A stretch of DNA of 23,774 nt from NCBI GenBank assembly GCA_032251335.1, contig JAVVDW010000026.1, positions 1-23,774 on the forward strand. The letters are read 5' to 3'. Shown here one piece after another: positions 14,698 to 21,305 of the stretch. Below the pieces are notes generated by a model that made no database searches, was not told the DNA's origin, and worked only from the letters and a program-made list of their open reading frames with translations. Made by a program: the position numbers and the translations under genes. The stretch comes from UM-FILTER-40-17 sp032251335 (lineage in GTDB: Bacteria > Bacteroidota > Bacteroidia > Flavobacteriales > Flavobacteriaceae). Each line of letters opens with the position of its first letter. The first letter of the stretch is position 1.

Positions 14698-14962
14698 GTT
14701 TGGTTACTATAGAAACGATAGCCCTTCTAATTTCTCCTTTATCAATTCGTTTGTTGGCCATAAATACTATGGATAGACCCACACCAAGAAAATAATCCGA
14801 AGCCGGTTTTTTTGGTATCAAAGAAATTCCGAATCAAATGTCATTTGAAGTTTTAACTTGTATTTTTACTGAATGCTGTGCAGATTCAAAACTTAATTTA
14901 TTGACATAAAAACAGTTGCATATTTTTTATATTAAAATAACCAAGTCATTTTTTTTTGATAA

Positions 14963-14978
14963 ATGATATTTGTCATGT
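14963..14978. promoter_or_regulatory. Crp/Fnr-type operator ATGA-N6-TCAT upstream of the universal stress gene
   Basis: ATGATATTTGTCAT (14963-14976), followed by GT, has the TGA-N6-TCA core of Crp/Fnr sites. It shares ATGA-N6-TCATGT with the site beside the Crp/Fnr gene at 17721-17738. Its centre is about 42 bp upstream of the start point predicted from the -7 candidate at 15000-15007, the usual place for an activator site. Confidence 0.5.
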
Positions 14979-14999
14979 ACATGGTTTGTTCTTTTGACG

Positions 15000-15007
15000 T
15001 ATCTTTA
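15000..15007 (+). promoter_or_regulatory. Candidate -7 element for the universal stress gene
   Basis: TATCTTTA matches TAnnTTTG at 5 of 6 defined bases, about 100 bp before the start codon. It lacks a well-placed -33 TTTG, as expected of an activator-dependent promoter. Confidence 0.4.
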
Positions 15008-15108
15008 GGGTGTTAAATTAGTTGCCACAAAATGTGCTTTAACCCTTTGCAAACAAACCAACATAATCCGGTTATGACATTTGAATTTTAACAAATAAAT
15101 AGCTACCA

Positions 15109-15939
15109 ATGAAAAACTTACTCCTTCTTACAGACTTTTCCAAACCTTCAGAAAACGCAGCTGTTTACGCTTTGAAGCTCTTTGAGGGCAGCTATGCCAA
15201 CAACAAAGTTTTGCACGTACAAAAAAGCGCTTATTTCGTCGCTGATGACTTAATGGTTTCCGGAACAGATCAAAACTTATACGAAGCCCTGTTTGAGGCC
15301 TCTGAAAATCACTTGACAAACTGGACAAAGGATTTGCAAAACAAATTTAACAACGCCAAACACCATTTTGAAAACAAAATTGATTTTGATGGGTTTGTGG
15401 ACGCTGTAGAACAAACCGTTCAGAAAAACGACATCGACCTGATTGTTATCGGTTCCAATGGTGCTTCAGGCTGGACAGAAAAACTCTTCGGAACGCATAC
15501 ATTGAGCCTTTTGAAAAATTTGGAGTTTCCTTTAATGGTAGTGACTGAAAAAAACATCTTTTCAAAACTGGAGCGCATATTGCTGGTCACAGAAGACGAC
15601 ATTGATTTGGACTTTGATATATTAAAATGGCCGGTTTTTTTGGCTAAAGAACACCAAGCACACATACATGTGCTCAAACTTTCCGAAACAGACGACAAAG
15701 AACGCCACGACCCGCTCGAAGTTCTTGAAAACTTAGGCGGAATTACCTACCACTTTCACAGATTGAGCGGCCTGCCTGTAGAGTTGGCCATTAGCAGTTT
15801 TGAACAACTCTTTGAAACACAACTCACCGTTGTCATACTCGACAAAAACGGCAAAAAATACAATGATTTTATCAAAAAGGTAAATCACGTTACTGAACTT
15901 CCTGATAGGTCGCCTACTCTATTTATTCCGCATAAATAA
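15109..15939 (+). CDS. Universal stress protein with two Usp-like domains
   Basis: A 276-aa cytosolic protein. Domain 1 (about 1-148) starts MKNLLLLTDFSKPSENAAVYAL, with the Asp near the nucleotide site, and ends with VIGSNGASGWTEKLFGTHTLSLL, the G-x2-G-x9-G-(S/T) ATP-binding motif of UspA-like proteins, followed by PLMVV. Domain 2 (about 155-276) begins ERILLVTEDDIDLDFD and ends SPTLFIPHK, but lacks the glycine-rich motif, so it is probably a degenerate structural domain. Such tandem Usp proteins are common in Bacteroidota and are induced by oxygen limitation or starvation in several bacteria. Here a Crp/Fnr-type palindrome sits upstream. The gene stands alone between ssrA and the toxin-antitoxin pair. 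Confidence 0.9.
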   Translation: MKNLLLLTDFSKPSENAAVYALKLFEGSYANNKVLHVQKSAYFVADDLMVSGTDQNLYEALFEASENHLTNWTKDLQNKFNNAKHHFENKIDFDGFVDAVEQTVQKNDIDLIVIGSNGASGWTEKLFGTHTLSLLKNLEFPLMVVTEKNIFSKLERILLVTEDDIDLDFDILKWPVFLAKEHQAHIHVLKLSETDDKERHDPLEVLENLGGITYHFHRLSGLPVELAISSFEQLFETQLTVVILDKNGKKYNDFIKKVNHVTELPDRSPTLFIPHK

Positions 15940-16194
15940 AAGCAACATCCATGTAAAAACGTTTCACAATAGGGCATGATTGTTTAGGGTGTTTCATTTC
16001 TGTGATGAGCGCAGTCAAAATAAATAAAATCTGATAAACGTTTAATGACTACACGCAGGTGGGTGTTTGTAGCATTGAACTTCATTAAAAGTACAGAACT
16101 TGGAGTTAGCACTTTGTTTTCGAAAAAAACACTAAACCTACACTTATAGGCAAGTGCTCTTATATGCGGTTTTTATCTTTGGTTAAGTCGTCTG
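15940..16194. other. Spacer after the universal stress gene
   Basis: 255 bp with no convincing gene or terminator. GAGCGCAGTC near 16007-16016 resembles the inner arm of the repeat element at 5397-5408, but it is a single half-site only. Confidence 0.5.
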
Positions 16195-16497
16195 TTAGAT
16201 TTTTACATTCAGTTCAAGTCGTCCGCCAAAACCAAGTTCAATGATTTTTTGAAGTGTCGAAATTCGGGCTTCTTTTATATTGTTCTCAATTTTTGAAATG
16301 TAGGATTTAGTTGTCCCAACTTTTTCTGCAAGTTGTTCCTGTGTCATCCCCATTTCAACACGAGTATCGTGAATCAAAGCACCGATTTTAAATGCTTCAT
16401 AACCTGATTCAAGTTCGTCACGCTCTTTTGTCCCACGTTTGCCGTAGTTTTTTTCTTTAAACTCTTCGAGAGTTATCAAGTTTTTATTTTTACTCAT
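16195..16497 (-). CDS. HigA-like XRE-family antitoxin
   Basis: A 100-aa protein. The N-terminal 35 residues are charged (LITLEEFKEKNYGKRGTKERDELESGYEAFKIG), a region that in such antitoxins can embrace the toxin. Residues about 38-95 form a Cro/C1 helix-turn-helix: LIHDTRVEMGMTQEQLAEKVGTTKSYISKIENN, with the recognition helix around TTKSYISKIE. It lies 6 bp downstream of the toxin gene, so toxin comes first, the HigBA order. The antitoxin is expected to bind the palindrome at 16912-16929 and repress the pair. The specific family name is by motif and order only. Confidence 0.9.
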   Translation of the reverse strand: MSKNKNLITLEEFKEKNYGKRGTKERDELESGYEAFKIGALIHDTRVEMGMTQEQLAEKVGTTKSYISKIENNIKEARISTLQKIIELGFGGRLELNVKI

Positions 16498-16503
16498 AAT
16501 ATT

Positions 16504-16881
16504 TTATTTTTTGTTTTTGAATTCGTGAATACTTCGCATTTCGTTTTCATATTCTGCTTTTATTTTAAGTGCCATTTCTATTTCTCTCTTAGGTGTTTTT
16601 TGAGTTTTCTTTTGGAATCCGTTCGCTAAGACAACTAATTGTCCTTGGTCAAAAAAACAGAAAATTCTAAAAATGTCGCTACCAAGTTGAACTCGGATTT
16701 CATAGAGTCCGTCCGTGTTCTCTAAGTGTTTTAGATAAGTTTCAGGAACTCTTTTTAATTCTTCAACCAAGTCAAAAGTCCAAACAATTTTTGCTTTTAC
16801 TTTCTTGTTTTGTTTGGAAAAGAAGTCTTGAAAGTAGTTCTTATAAAACGTTATCTTTCTATGTTTCTGGTTTTTGTCCAT
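16504..16881 (-). CDS. HigB/RelE-superfamily toxin (phage Gp49-like)
   Basis: A 125-aa protein of the RelE/ParE fold. It begins MDKNQKHRKITFYKNYFQDFFSKQNKKVKAKIVWTFDLV. The core motif LYEIRVQLGSDIFRIFCFFDQGQLVVLANGFQKKTQKTPKREIEMALKIKAEY (about 60-112) is typical of the Gp49-like HigB group: R-x-FRIF-F..., then NGFxKKTxKTPxxEI. Such toxins cleave mRNA at the ribosome. It is followed at once by the antitoxin gene. The start at 16881 is a few bases after a CCGATA-GT-TATCGG palindrome, and the predicted transcript leader is only about a dozen bases. Cargo-type modules like this are often gained by transfer, but no mobile ends are visible. Confidence 0.9.
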   Translation of the reverse strand: MDKNQKHRKITFYKNYFQDFFSKQNKKVKAKIVWTFDLVEELKRVPETYLKHLENTDGLYEIRVQLGSDIFRIFCFFDQGQLVVLANGFQKKTQKTPKREIEMALKIKAEYENEMRSIHEFKNKK

Positions 16882-16882
16882 C

Positions 16883-16896
16883 CCGATAGTTATCGG
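16883..16896. repeat. Palindrome CCGATA-GT-TATCGG at the higBA translation start
   Basis: A perfect 6-bp inverted repeat with a 2-bp spacer, only 2 bp from the toxin ATG. Related TCCCGATA...TATCGGGA palindromes are frequent in Bacteroidota genomes. It would lie in the mRNA leader or at the transcript start. Confidence 0.6.
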
Positions 16897-16898
16897 AA

Positions 16899-16906
16899 CA
16901 AAGTTA
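16899..16906 (-). promoter_or_regulatory. -7 promoter element for the toxin-antitoxin operon
   Basis: Reverse-strand TAACTTTG is a perfect TAnnTTTG match 18 bp before the toxin ATG. The adjacent operator palindrome covers the position of a -33 element. Confidence 0.6.
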
Positions 16907-16911
16907 CAAAA

Positions 16912-16929
16912 GTTTCACTAAAGTGAAAC
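16912..16929. promoter_or_regulatory. Operator palindrome of the toxin-antitoxin operon
   Basis: GTTTCACT-AA-AGTGAAAC is a perfect 8-bp inverted repeat with a 2-bp spacer, directly upstream of the -7 element. Occupation by the XRE-family antitoxin would block RNA polymerase. Confidence 0.65.
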
Positions 16930-16997
16930 ATAGAAGTTACTTTTTTTGTATAAATGCCGGTTTGTCGGTTTACTCAAAATCGCATTTAACGTTTGCT

Positions 16998-17684
16998 TTA
17001 CACACCATCAGATATGCGGCGAAGCTTTTCTATATCTACTATGGAAATATGCCTGCCCTCTATGTGGATAAGTTTTTCCTTATTGAACTGTGAAAGCAGT
17101 CGAATCACAGATTCAGTTGCCGTGCCCACGATGCCGGCAAATTCCTCCCGGGTTAAAACCAGTGATAGCGTGCCGTCTTTTTCTTTGCCATAACTCTCTT
17201 TCAACATGATTAAAGTGGCAGCCAATCGCTCTCGCATCGATTTTTGAGACATATTCACCAACAAATCGTCTGATTCACGGATAGATTTCCCAAGGGTTTT
17301 GAACATGTCAACCGTAAAATTCGGGTTATCCCCAACGGCTTTGAGAATTTCCGTCTGCGGAATAAAACAAACTTCCATATCCGTAACGGCAATGGCACTT
17401 AAATTGGCCGGTTCGTTGCTCAGTGTACTCCGTTGCCCAAGCAAATCGCCGCTTGTGTTCAACTTAACGATTTGATCTTTGCCGTTTGGACTGAGTTTTA
17501 CCAACTTACAAACACCCGATTTTACGCAATACACACCATTGAGATGCTCGCCCTCTTCAAAAATATGCTCCCCTTTTTTTATAACCCGATCCGCTTTACA
17601 AGTGGAGAGCCTGCCCAATTCATCCTTGGTGAGCGTTTTCAAAGAGTTCAGTTGACGCACAATACACTGTTCACATTTTCCCAT
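16998..17684 (-). CDS. Crp/Fnr-family transcription regulator
   Basis: A 228-aa regulator. The N-terminus MGKCEQCIVRQL has a C4-x2-C7 pair; further Cys are C29, C53, C59 and C106. This could support an Fe-S cluster as in FNR, although the spacing differs from E. coli FNR. The cyclic-nucleotide-binding-like beta barrel is about 30-115 (KKGEHIFEEGEHLNGVYCVKSG is the core). The dimer helix is about 120-150. The winged helix (about 170-225) has LTREEFAGIVGTATESVIRLLSQF; E191 and R195 align with the Glu and Arg that in CRP and FNR read the TGA half-site. The 5' specificity residue is Thr190, unlike CRP Arg. It is divergent from the copper ATPase with a shared palindrome. It likely senses oxygen or redox state. 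Confidence 0.93.
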   Translation of the reverse strand: MGKCEQCIVRQLNSLKTLTKDELGRLSTCKADRVIKKGEHIFEEGEHLNGVYCVKSGVCKLVKLSPNGKDQIVKLNTSGDLLGQRSTLSNEPANLSAIAVTDMEVCFIPQTEILKAVGDNPNFTVDMFKTLGKSIRESDDLLVNMSQKSMRERLAATLIMLKESYGKEKDGTLSLVLTREEFAGIVGTATESVIRLLSQFNKEKLIHIEGRHISIVDIEKLRRISDGV

Positions 17685-17706
17685 TGTTCAATATTCAAAT
17701 TGACCT

Positions 17707-17714
17707 CAAATTTA
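17707..17714 (-). promoter_or_regulatory. -7 promoter element for the Crp/Fnr gene
   Basis: Reverse-strand TAAATTTG is a perfect TAnnTTTG match, 22 bp before the ATG. The palindrome at 17721-17738 lies immediately upstream, where it would overlap the -33 region, consistent with autorepression. Confidence 0.6.
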
Positions 17715-17720
17715 CTAAAA

Positions 17721-17738
17721 ACATGACAATTATCATGT
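17721..17738. promoter_or_regulatory. Crp/Fnr-type operator ACATGA-N6-TCATGT between regulator and copper ATPase genes
   Basis: A perfect 6-bp inverted repeat spaced by 6 bp with the TGA-N6-TCA core. It sits between the divergent starts. It would cover the regulator's own -33 region, and its centre is about 30 bp before a CAATTTTG -7-like box at 17759-17766 for the ATPase, nearly the same geometry as at the universal stress gene. Confidence 0.6.
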
Positions 17739-17746
17739 GTGTTTTT

Positions 17747-17754
17747 TACATTTG
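17747..17754 (+). promoter_or_regulatory. Candidate -7 element for the copper ATPase
   Basis: TACATTTG is a perfect TAnnTTTG match, 47 bp before the ATG at 17802. A second box, CAATTTTG (17759-17766), matches at 5 of 6. If the first is used, the palindrome would overlap -33; if the second, it would sit near -41. Confidence 0.5.
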
Positions 17755-17801
17755 TGTGCAATTTTGCCTCGGGTATTTCAAATGAATCAATTGTTTACGG
17801 T

Positions 17802-20195
17802 ATGAAGCAAGCAGATTGCTACCACTGTGGTACGCCTTGCGAGGTGACAACCATTCACTTCGACGACAAAACTTTTTGTTGTCGTGGCTGCCAGACTGTG
17901 TATGCGCTGTTTTCAGAGAACAATCTGACATATTATTACGAGATGGAAGCAAATCCGGGTGCCAAACCCGGAGTTGAAAATCCCACATTTGAATATCTTA
18001 AAAATCCGGACATTGTAGCCAAGCTCATCGATTTTGAGGATGAAAACCAACAAGTGGTTACTTTATATATCCCGCATATTCATTGCAGCTCTTGTGTTTG
18101 GATCTTGGAACATTTAGACAAGCTCAACAAAAACATACTTCAAGCGCGTGTGAATTTCGCATCAAAAAAAGTCACATTCAGATACAAACACACAGGTATT
18201 TCGCTGTATGAATTGGTCTCTTTGCTCGATCAAATTGCCTACACGCCCTACATCAGCTTGGACGACAACCAAAAAAAGAAACCTAAAAGTGCCAAGGAGC
18301 CACTTTATCAGCTTGCGCTTGCAGGATTTGCTTTCGGCAATGTCATGTTGCTCTCCTTTCCCGAATATTTTGAAGTTGATGAATTTTGGCTGGATAAATT
18401 CAAACCCTTTTTCCGTTGGCTAATGTTTATTTATGCTGTACCGGTTTTGATTTACGGTGCCAAAAATTTCTTTATTTCTGCCTACAAAGGTTTAAAAAAC
18501 GGGTTTTTAAATATAGATGTTCCTATCGCCTTGGGTCTTGTAGCACTTTTTGTACAAAGCAGCTTTGATATCTTTTTTGACAAAGGTTCGGGCTACTTTG
18601 ACACCTTCACAGGCCTTGTTTTCTTCATGCTTCTCGGCAGAATGTTTCAACGCAAAACCTATGATTTCCTCTCCTTCGATCGGGATTATAAATCTTATTT
18701 TCCTTTAGCGGTTACACGGATAAATCCAAACAGCCAAGATGAGGAAAGTGTATCCCTGCAAGACATCCAAAAAGAAGATCGGTTACTCATCAAAAACAAC
18801 GAACTCATTCCCGTGGATGGCATACTGATTTCATCTGACGCTGCCATCGATTATAGCTTTGTCAACGGCGAATCGGATGCTGTCAACAAAAAAACCGGAG
18901 ATAAAATTTATGCCGGCGGCAGACAAGTTGCCGGTGCTATTGAAATGATTGCGCTCAACAGCGTATCGCAAAGCTACCTAACCCAGCTGTGGGAGCAGCA
19001 AACTTTTGCTAAGGATAAATACCATAGCTACGAAGCGCTTACAGACAAAATCAGCCAGTATTTTACACCGTCTATCATCGCTTTGGCCTGCTTGGGCGGA
19101 CTCTATTGGTGGTGGGCTGCGCCCGAAAATGCCCTCCGGGTTTTTATCGCCGTACTCATTGTAGCTTGCCCTTGTGCACTCGCGCTTGCAACACCATTTA
19201 CCCTCGGAAACATGATTCGGATATTTGGGAAAAATCAGTTTTACCTGAAAAATACTTTGGTGATTGAAAGACTATCTAAGATTGACACCCTCGTTTTTGA
19301 CAAGACCGGTACACTTACCATACCCAGAAAAAGCAGCATCAATTATTACGGTGCACAACTCTCTGAAAAAGAAATTTCACTTCTTTCCGCTTCGCTTCGA
19401 CAATCCAACCATCCCTTGAGTAGAGAATTGTACAGTGTACTCAAACAAAATGACATAGAACCCATCGCCTATTTTTCGGAAAAAGCCGGCTTGGGATTTG
19501 AAGTCGAAAACGGTGTTTTACAAATGAAAGTAGGGAGTAAAAAATTTACCCAGCCAAACGAAGCAACCGAACCTACCAATACCGCTGTTTACGTAAGTGC
19601 AAATGGCCAACACCGCGGCTACTTCACTTTCAAACATTTTTACCGCAAAGGCATCAAAAAACTCCTGAAGAAACTGGCCAAAAAATATCAATTGATTGTG
19701 CTCAGTGGCGATAAGGAATCATCTCTTATACAACTTGAAAAATATTTGCCTCACCATACGGGCGTTTTTATGGAACAAAACCCGATAGATAAACTACAGA
19801 AAATAGAAAACCTCCAGAACCAGAATAAAAAAGTCGCCATGTTGGGCGATGGTCTCAATGATGCAGGCGCTTTGACCCAGAGCGATGTAGGAATTGCCAT
19901 TTCGGAGAACACCAACTATTTTTCGCCTGCTTGCGATGCCATTTTAAAAGCAGACCACCTCCACCGTTTGGATACCTATTTGAAGGCTTCACGCCAGGCA
20001 ATGCATATTCTCAAATTTTGTTTTTTGGTATCCATAGCTTACAATATAGTAGGCCTCACTTTCGCACTCAGCGGTTTGCTCTCGCCGCTTTTGGCAGCTA
20101 TTTTGATGCCTGCCAGCTCCATCAGTATCGTGGCGCTCAGCACTATACTAACCAATTTGCTAAGCAGAAAACTCCGTTTAACCTCATCACATTAA
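17802..20195 (+). CDS. ccoI: CcoI/FixI-type heavy-metal (copper) P-type ATPase
   Basis: A 797-aa P1B-type ATPase that exports copper from the cytoplasm, by family role for cbb3-type cytochrome oxidase assembly. The ATG at 17802 is chosen over an upstream GTG at 17739 because it starts the typical MKQADCYHCGTPC. A Cys-rich N-terminal module (C6, C9, C13, C26, C27, C30) precedes an HMA domain with C95-SS-C98. Eight membrane helices are expected, with CPC at 456-458 in the ion path. Catalytic D500 is in DKTGTL, with HP at 537-538 and the hinge GDGLND at 682-687. The actuator motif reads NGES (355-358) instead of the usual TGES. The ccoS and ccoNOP genes that often follow are absent here; ctlX follows instead. 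It is divergent from the Crp/Fnr gene. Confidence 0.92.
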   Translation: MKQADCYHCGTPCEVTTIHFDDKTFCCRGCQTVYALFSENNLTYYYEMEANPGAKPGVENPTFEYLKNPDIVAKLIDFEDENQQVVTLYIPHIHCSSCVWILEHLDKLNKNILQARVNFASKKVTFRYKHTGISLYELVSLLDQIAYTPYISLDDNQKKKPKSAKEPLYQLALAGFAFGNVMLLSFPEYFEVDEFWLDKFKPFFRWLMFIYAVPVLIYGAKNFFISAYKGLKNGFLNIDVPIALGLVALFVQSSFDIFFDKGSGYFDTFTGLVFFMLLGRMFQRKTYDFLSFDRDYKSYFPLAVTRINPNSQDEESVSLQDIQKEDRLLIKNNELIPVDGILISSDAAIDYSFVNGESDAVNKKTGDKIYAGGRQVAGAIEMIALNSVSQSYLTQLWEQQTFAKDKYHSYEALTDKISQYFTPSIIALACLGGLYWWWAAPENALRVFIAVLIVACPCALALATPFTLGNMIRIFGKNQFYLKNTLVIERLSKIDTLVFDKTGTLTIPRKSSINYYGAQLSEKEISLLSASLRQSNHPLSRELYSVLKQNDIEPIAYFSEKAGLGFEVENGVLQMKVGSKKFTQPNEATEPTNTAVYVSANGQHRGYFTFKHFYRKGIKKLLKKLAKKYQLIVLSGDKESSLIQLEKYLPHHTGVFMEQNPIDKLQKIENLQNQNKKVAMLGDGLNDAGALTQSDVGIAISENTNYFSPACDAILKADHLHRLDTYLKASRQAMHILKFCFLVSIAYNIVGLTFALSGLLSPLLAAILMPASSISIVALSTILTNLLSRKLRLTSSH

Positions 20196-20247
20196 CATTA
20201 GAGATAAAAAAACAGCACACTACAAACACTTGCGGTGCAATATTGAG

Positions 20248-20255
20248 TAAATTTG
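20248..20255 (+). promoter_or_regulatory. -7 promoter element for ctlX
   Basis: TAAATTTG is a perfect TAnnTTTG match ending 16 bp before the ctlX ATG, with a TTG at 20230-20232 at slightly short spacing. It suggests ctlX can be transcribed independently of the ATPase. Confidence 0.55.
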
Positions 20256-20271
20256 CAAAAAACCGACCGCT

Positions 20272-21204
20272 ATGTCGCCACTTACAGATACCATCTTAAT
20301 GATTCGTCCGATACGCTTTCGGATGAATGAGCAAACGGCTGTTAATAATTATTTCCAGACAAATACAGACCTGCTTCCAAACACGGTAAACTCAAAAGCG
20401 CAAAAAGAATTTGACGATTTTGTAGTCAAACTCAGAGCCGTTGGGATTCGGGTTTTAGTGGTGCAAGACACCGAAGATCCGGACACACCTGACAGTATTT
20501 TCCCAAACAATTGGATTTCTTTTCACGAAAACGGCGATGTTGCCCTCTACCCCATGTTTGCAGAAAACAGGCGTTTGGAAAGACGCGAGGCGATTTTAGA
20601 ACAGATTGAAGCCGCGGGTTTCAGTATTGAAAATATTGTAGATTATACTGCTGCTGAAACCGAAAATATTTTCTTGGAAGGCACGGGTAGTATGGTGTTG
20701 GATCGGGAAAATCGCAAGGTTTATTGCGCGCTTTCGCCACGTGCAGACGAAGATTTACTGATAGAATTTTGCGAAGATTTCGAATATACACCGGTGATTT
20801 TTTCAGCTTATCAAACCGTGAACAACCAGCGATTGCCCATTTATCACACCAATGTGATGATGGCTTTGGGAGACCGTTTTGCGGTGGTGTGCTTAGACGC
20901 CATAGACGATAAAAAAGAGAAGAAGAATTTTATTCAACACCTCAAACAGGACAACAAAGAAATCATCAGCATAACAGAAGCGCAAATGCATCAATTTGCA
21001 GGCAATATGCTTCAGGTAAAAAACACAGAAGGAAAGCCCTACTTGGCGATGAGCGAAGCGGCTTACAAGTCGTTGACAGCAATTCAAGTTAAAAGTTTAG
21101 AGAAATACAGCAGCCTTTTGCACACCCATTTGGAAACCATAGAAAGCTGTGGTGGTGGAAGTGCGCGCTGCATGATGGCAGAAGTATTCTTGCCCATAAA
21201 GTAG
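20272..21204 (+). CDS. ctlX: Citrulline utilization hydrolase CtlX-like (amidinotransferase superfamily)
   Basis: A 310-aa cytosolic enzyme of the guanidino-group modifying superfamily, related to dimethylargininase and arginine deiminase. It begins with the family block ILMIRPIRFRMNEQTAVNNYFQ. The substrate loop PDSIFPNNWISFH is at 73-85, LEGTGSMVLD (135-144) supplies the conserved acidic residue E136, H192 is in YHTNVMMALG, and the nucleophile C300 is in GGGSARCMMAEVF. All catalytic positions are present. CtlX is reported to act on citrulline in a degradation pathway; the name rests on motif similarity. The next gene starts 102 bp downstream after a weak terminator. No arginine or ornithine genes are nearby. 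Confidence 0.88.
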   Translation: MSPLTDTILMIRPIRFRMNEQTAVNNYFQTNTDLLPNTVNSKAQKEFDDFVVKLRAVGIRVLVVQDTEDPDTPDSIFPNNWISFHENGDVALYPMFAENRRLERREAILEQIEAAGFSIENIVDYTAAETENIFLEGTGSMVLDRENRKVYCALSPRADEDLLIEFCEDFEYTPVIFSAYQTVNNQRLPIYHTNVMMALGDRFAVVCLDAIDDKKEKKNFIQHLKQDNKEIISITEAQMHQFAGNMLQVKNTEGKPYLAMSEAAYKSLTAIQVKSLEKYSSLLHTHLETIESCGGGSARCMMAEVFLPIK

Positions 21205-21234
21205 CTCGAATGGCATTAAAACACCTGCAATTTT

Positions 21235-21259
21235 AAAAAAGCAGTAAACTGTTTTTTTT
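21235..21259 (+). terminator. Possible weak terminator after ctlX
   Basis: AAAAAAGCAG-TAAA-CTGTTTTTTTT forms a short stem with one bulged G and a run of eight T. It lies 31 bp after the ctlX stop. The stem is AT-rich, so termination may be partial. Confidence 0.4.
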
Positions 21260-21305
21260 CTTTGTGATTCTATTTAAAATTTTGAAAAAAAAACAGCAGC
21301 CACAC

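Larger units (their letters stand above)
14698..15108. other. Non-coding spacer between ssrA and the universal stress gene
   Basis: This AT-rich stretch of 411 bp contains the ATGA-N6-TCAT palindrome and the -7 candidate of the stress gene. A minus-strand open frame enters from the tmRNA antisense (MIPKKPASDYF...), but it runs through the tmRNA and is judged spurious. No RNA gene was recognised. Confidence 0.65.

Noticed and set aside
14384..14821. 145-codon minus-strand open frame over the tmRNA
   Set aside because: It is antisense to a clearly folded tmRNA, and its peptide looks like known false hypothetical proteins from such regions.
17739..17801. GTG start 21 codons upstream for the copper ATPase
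   Set aside because: It would overlap the promoter and adjoin the operator palindrome; MKQADCYHCG is the typical family start.
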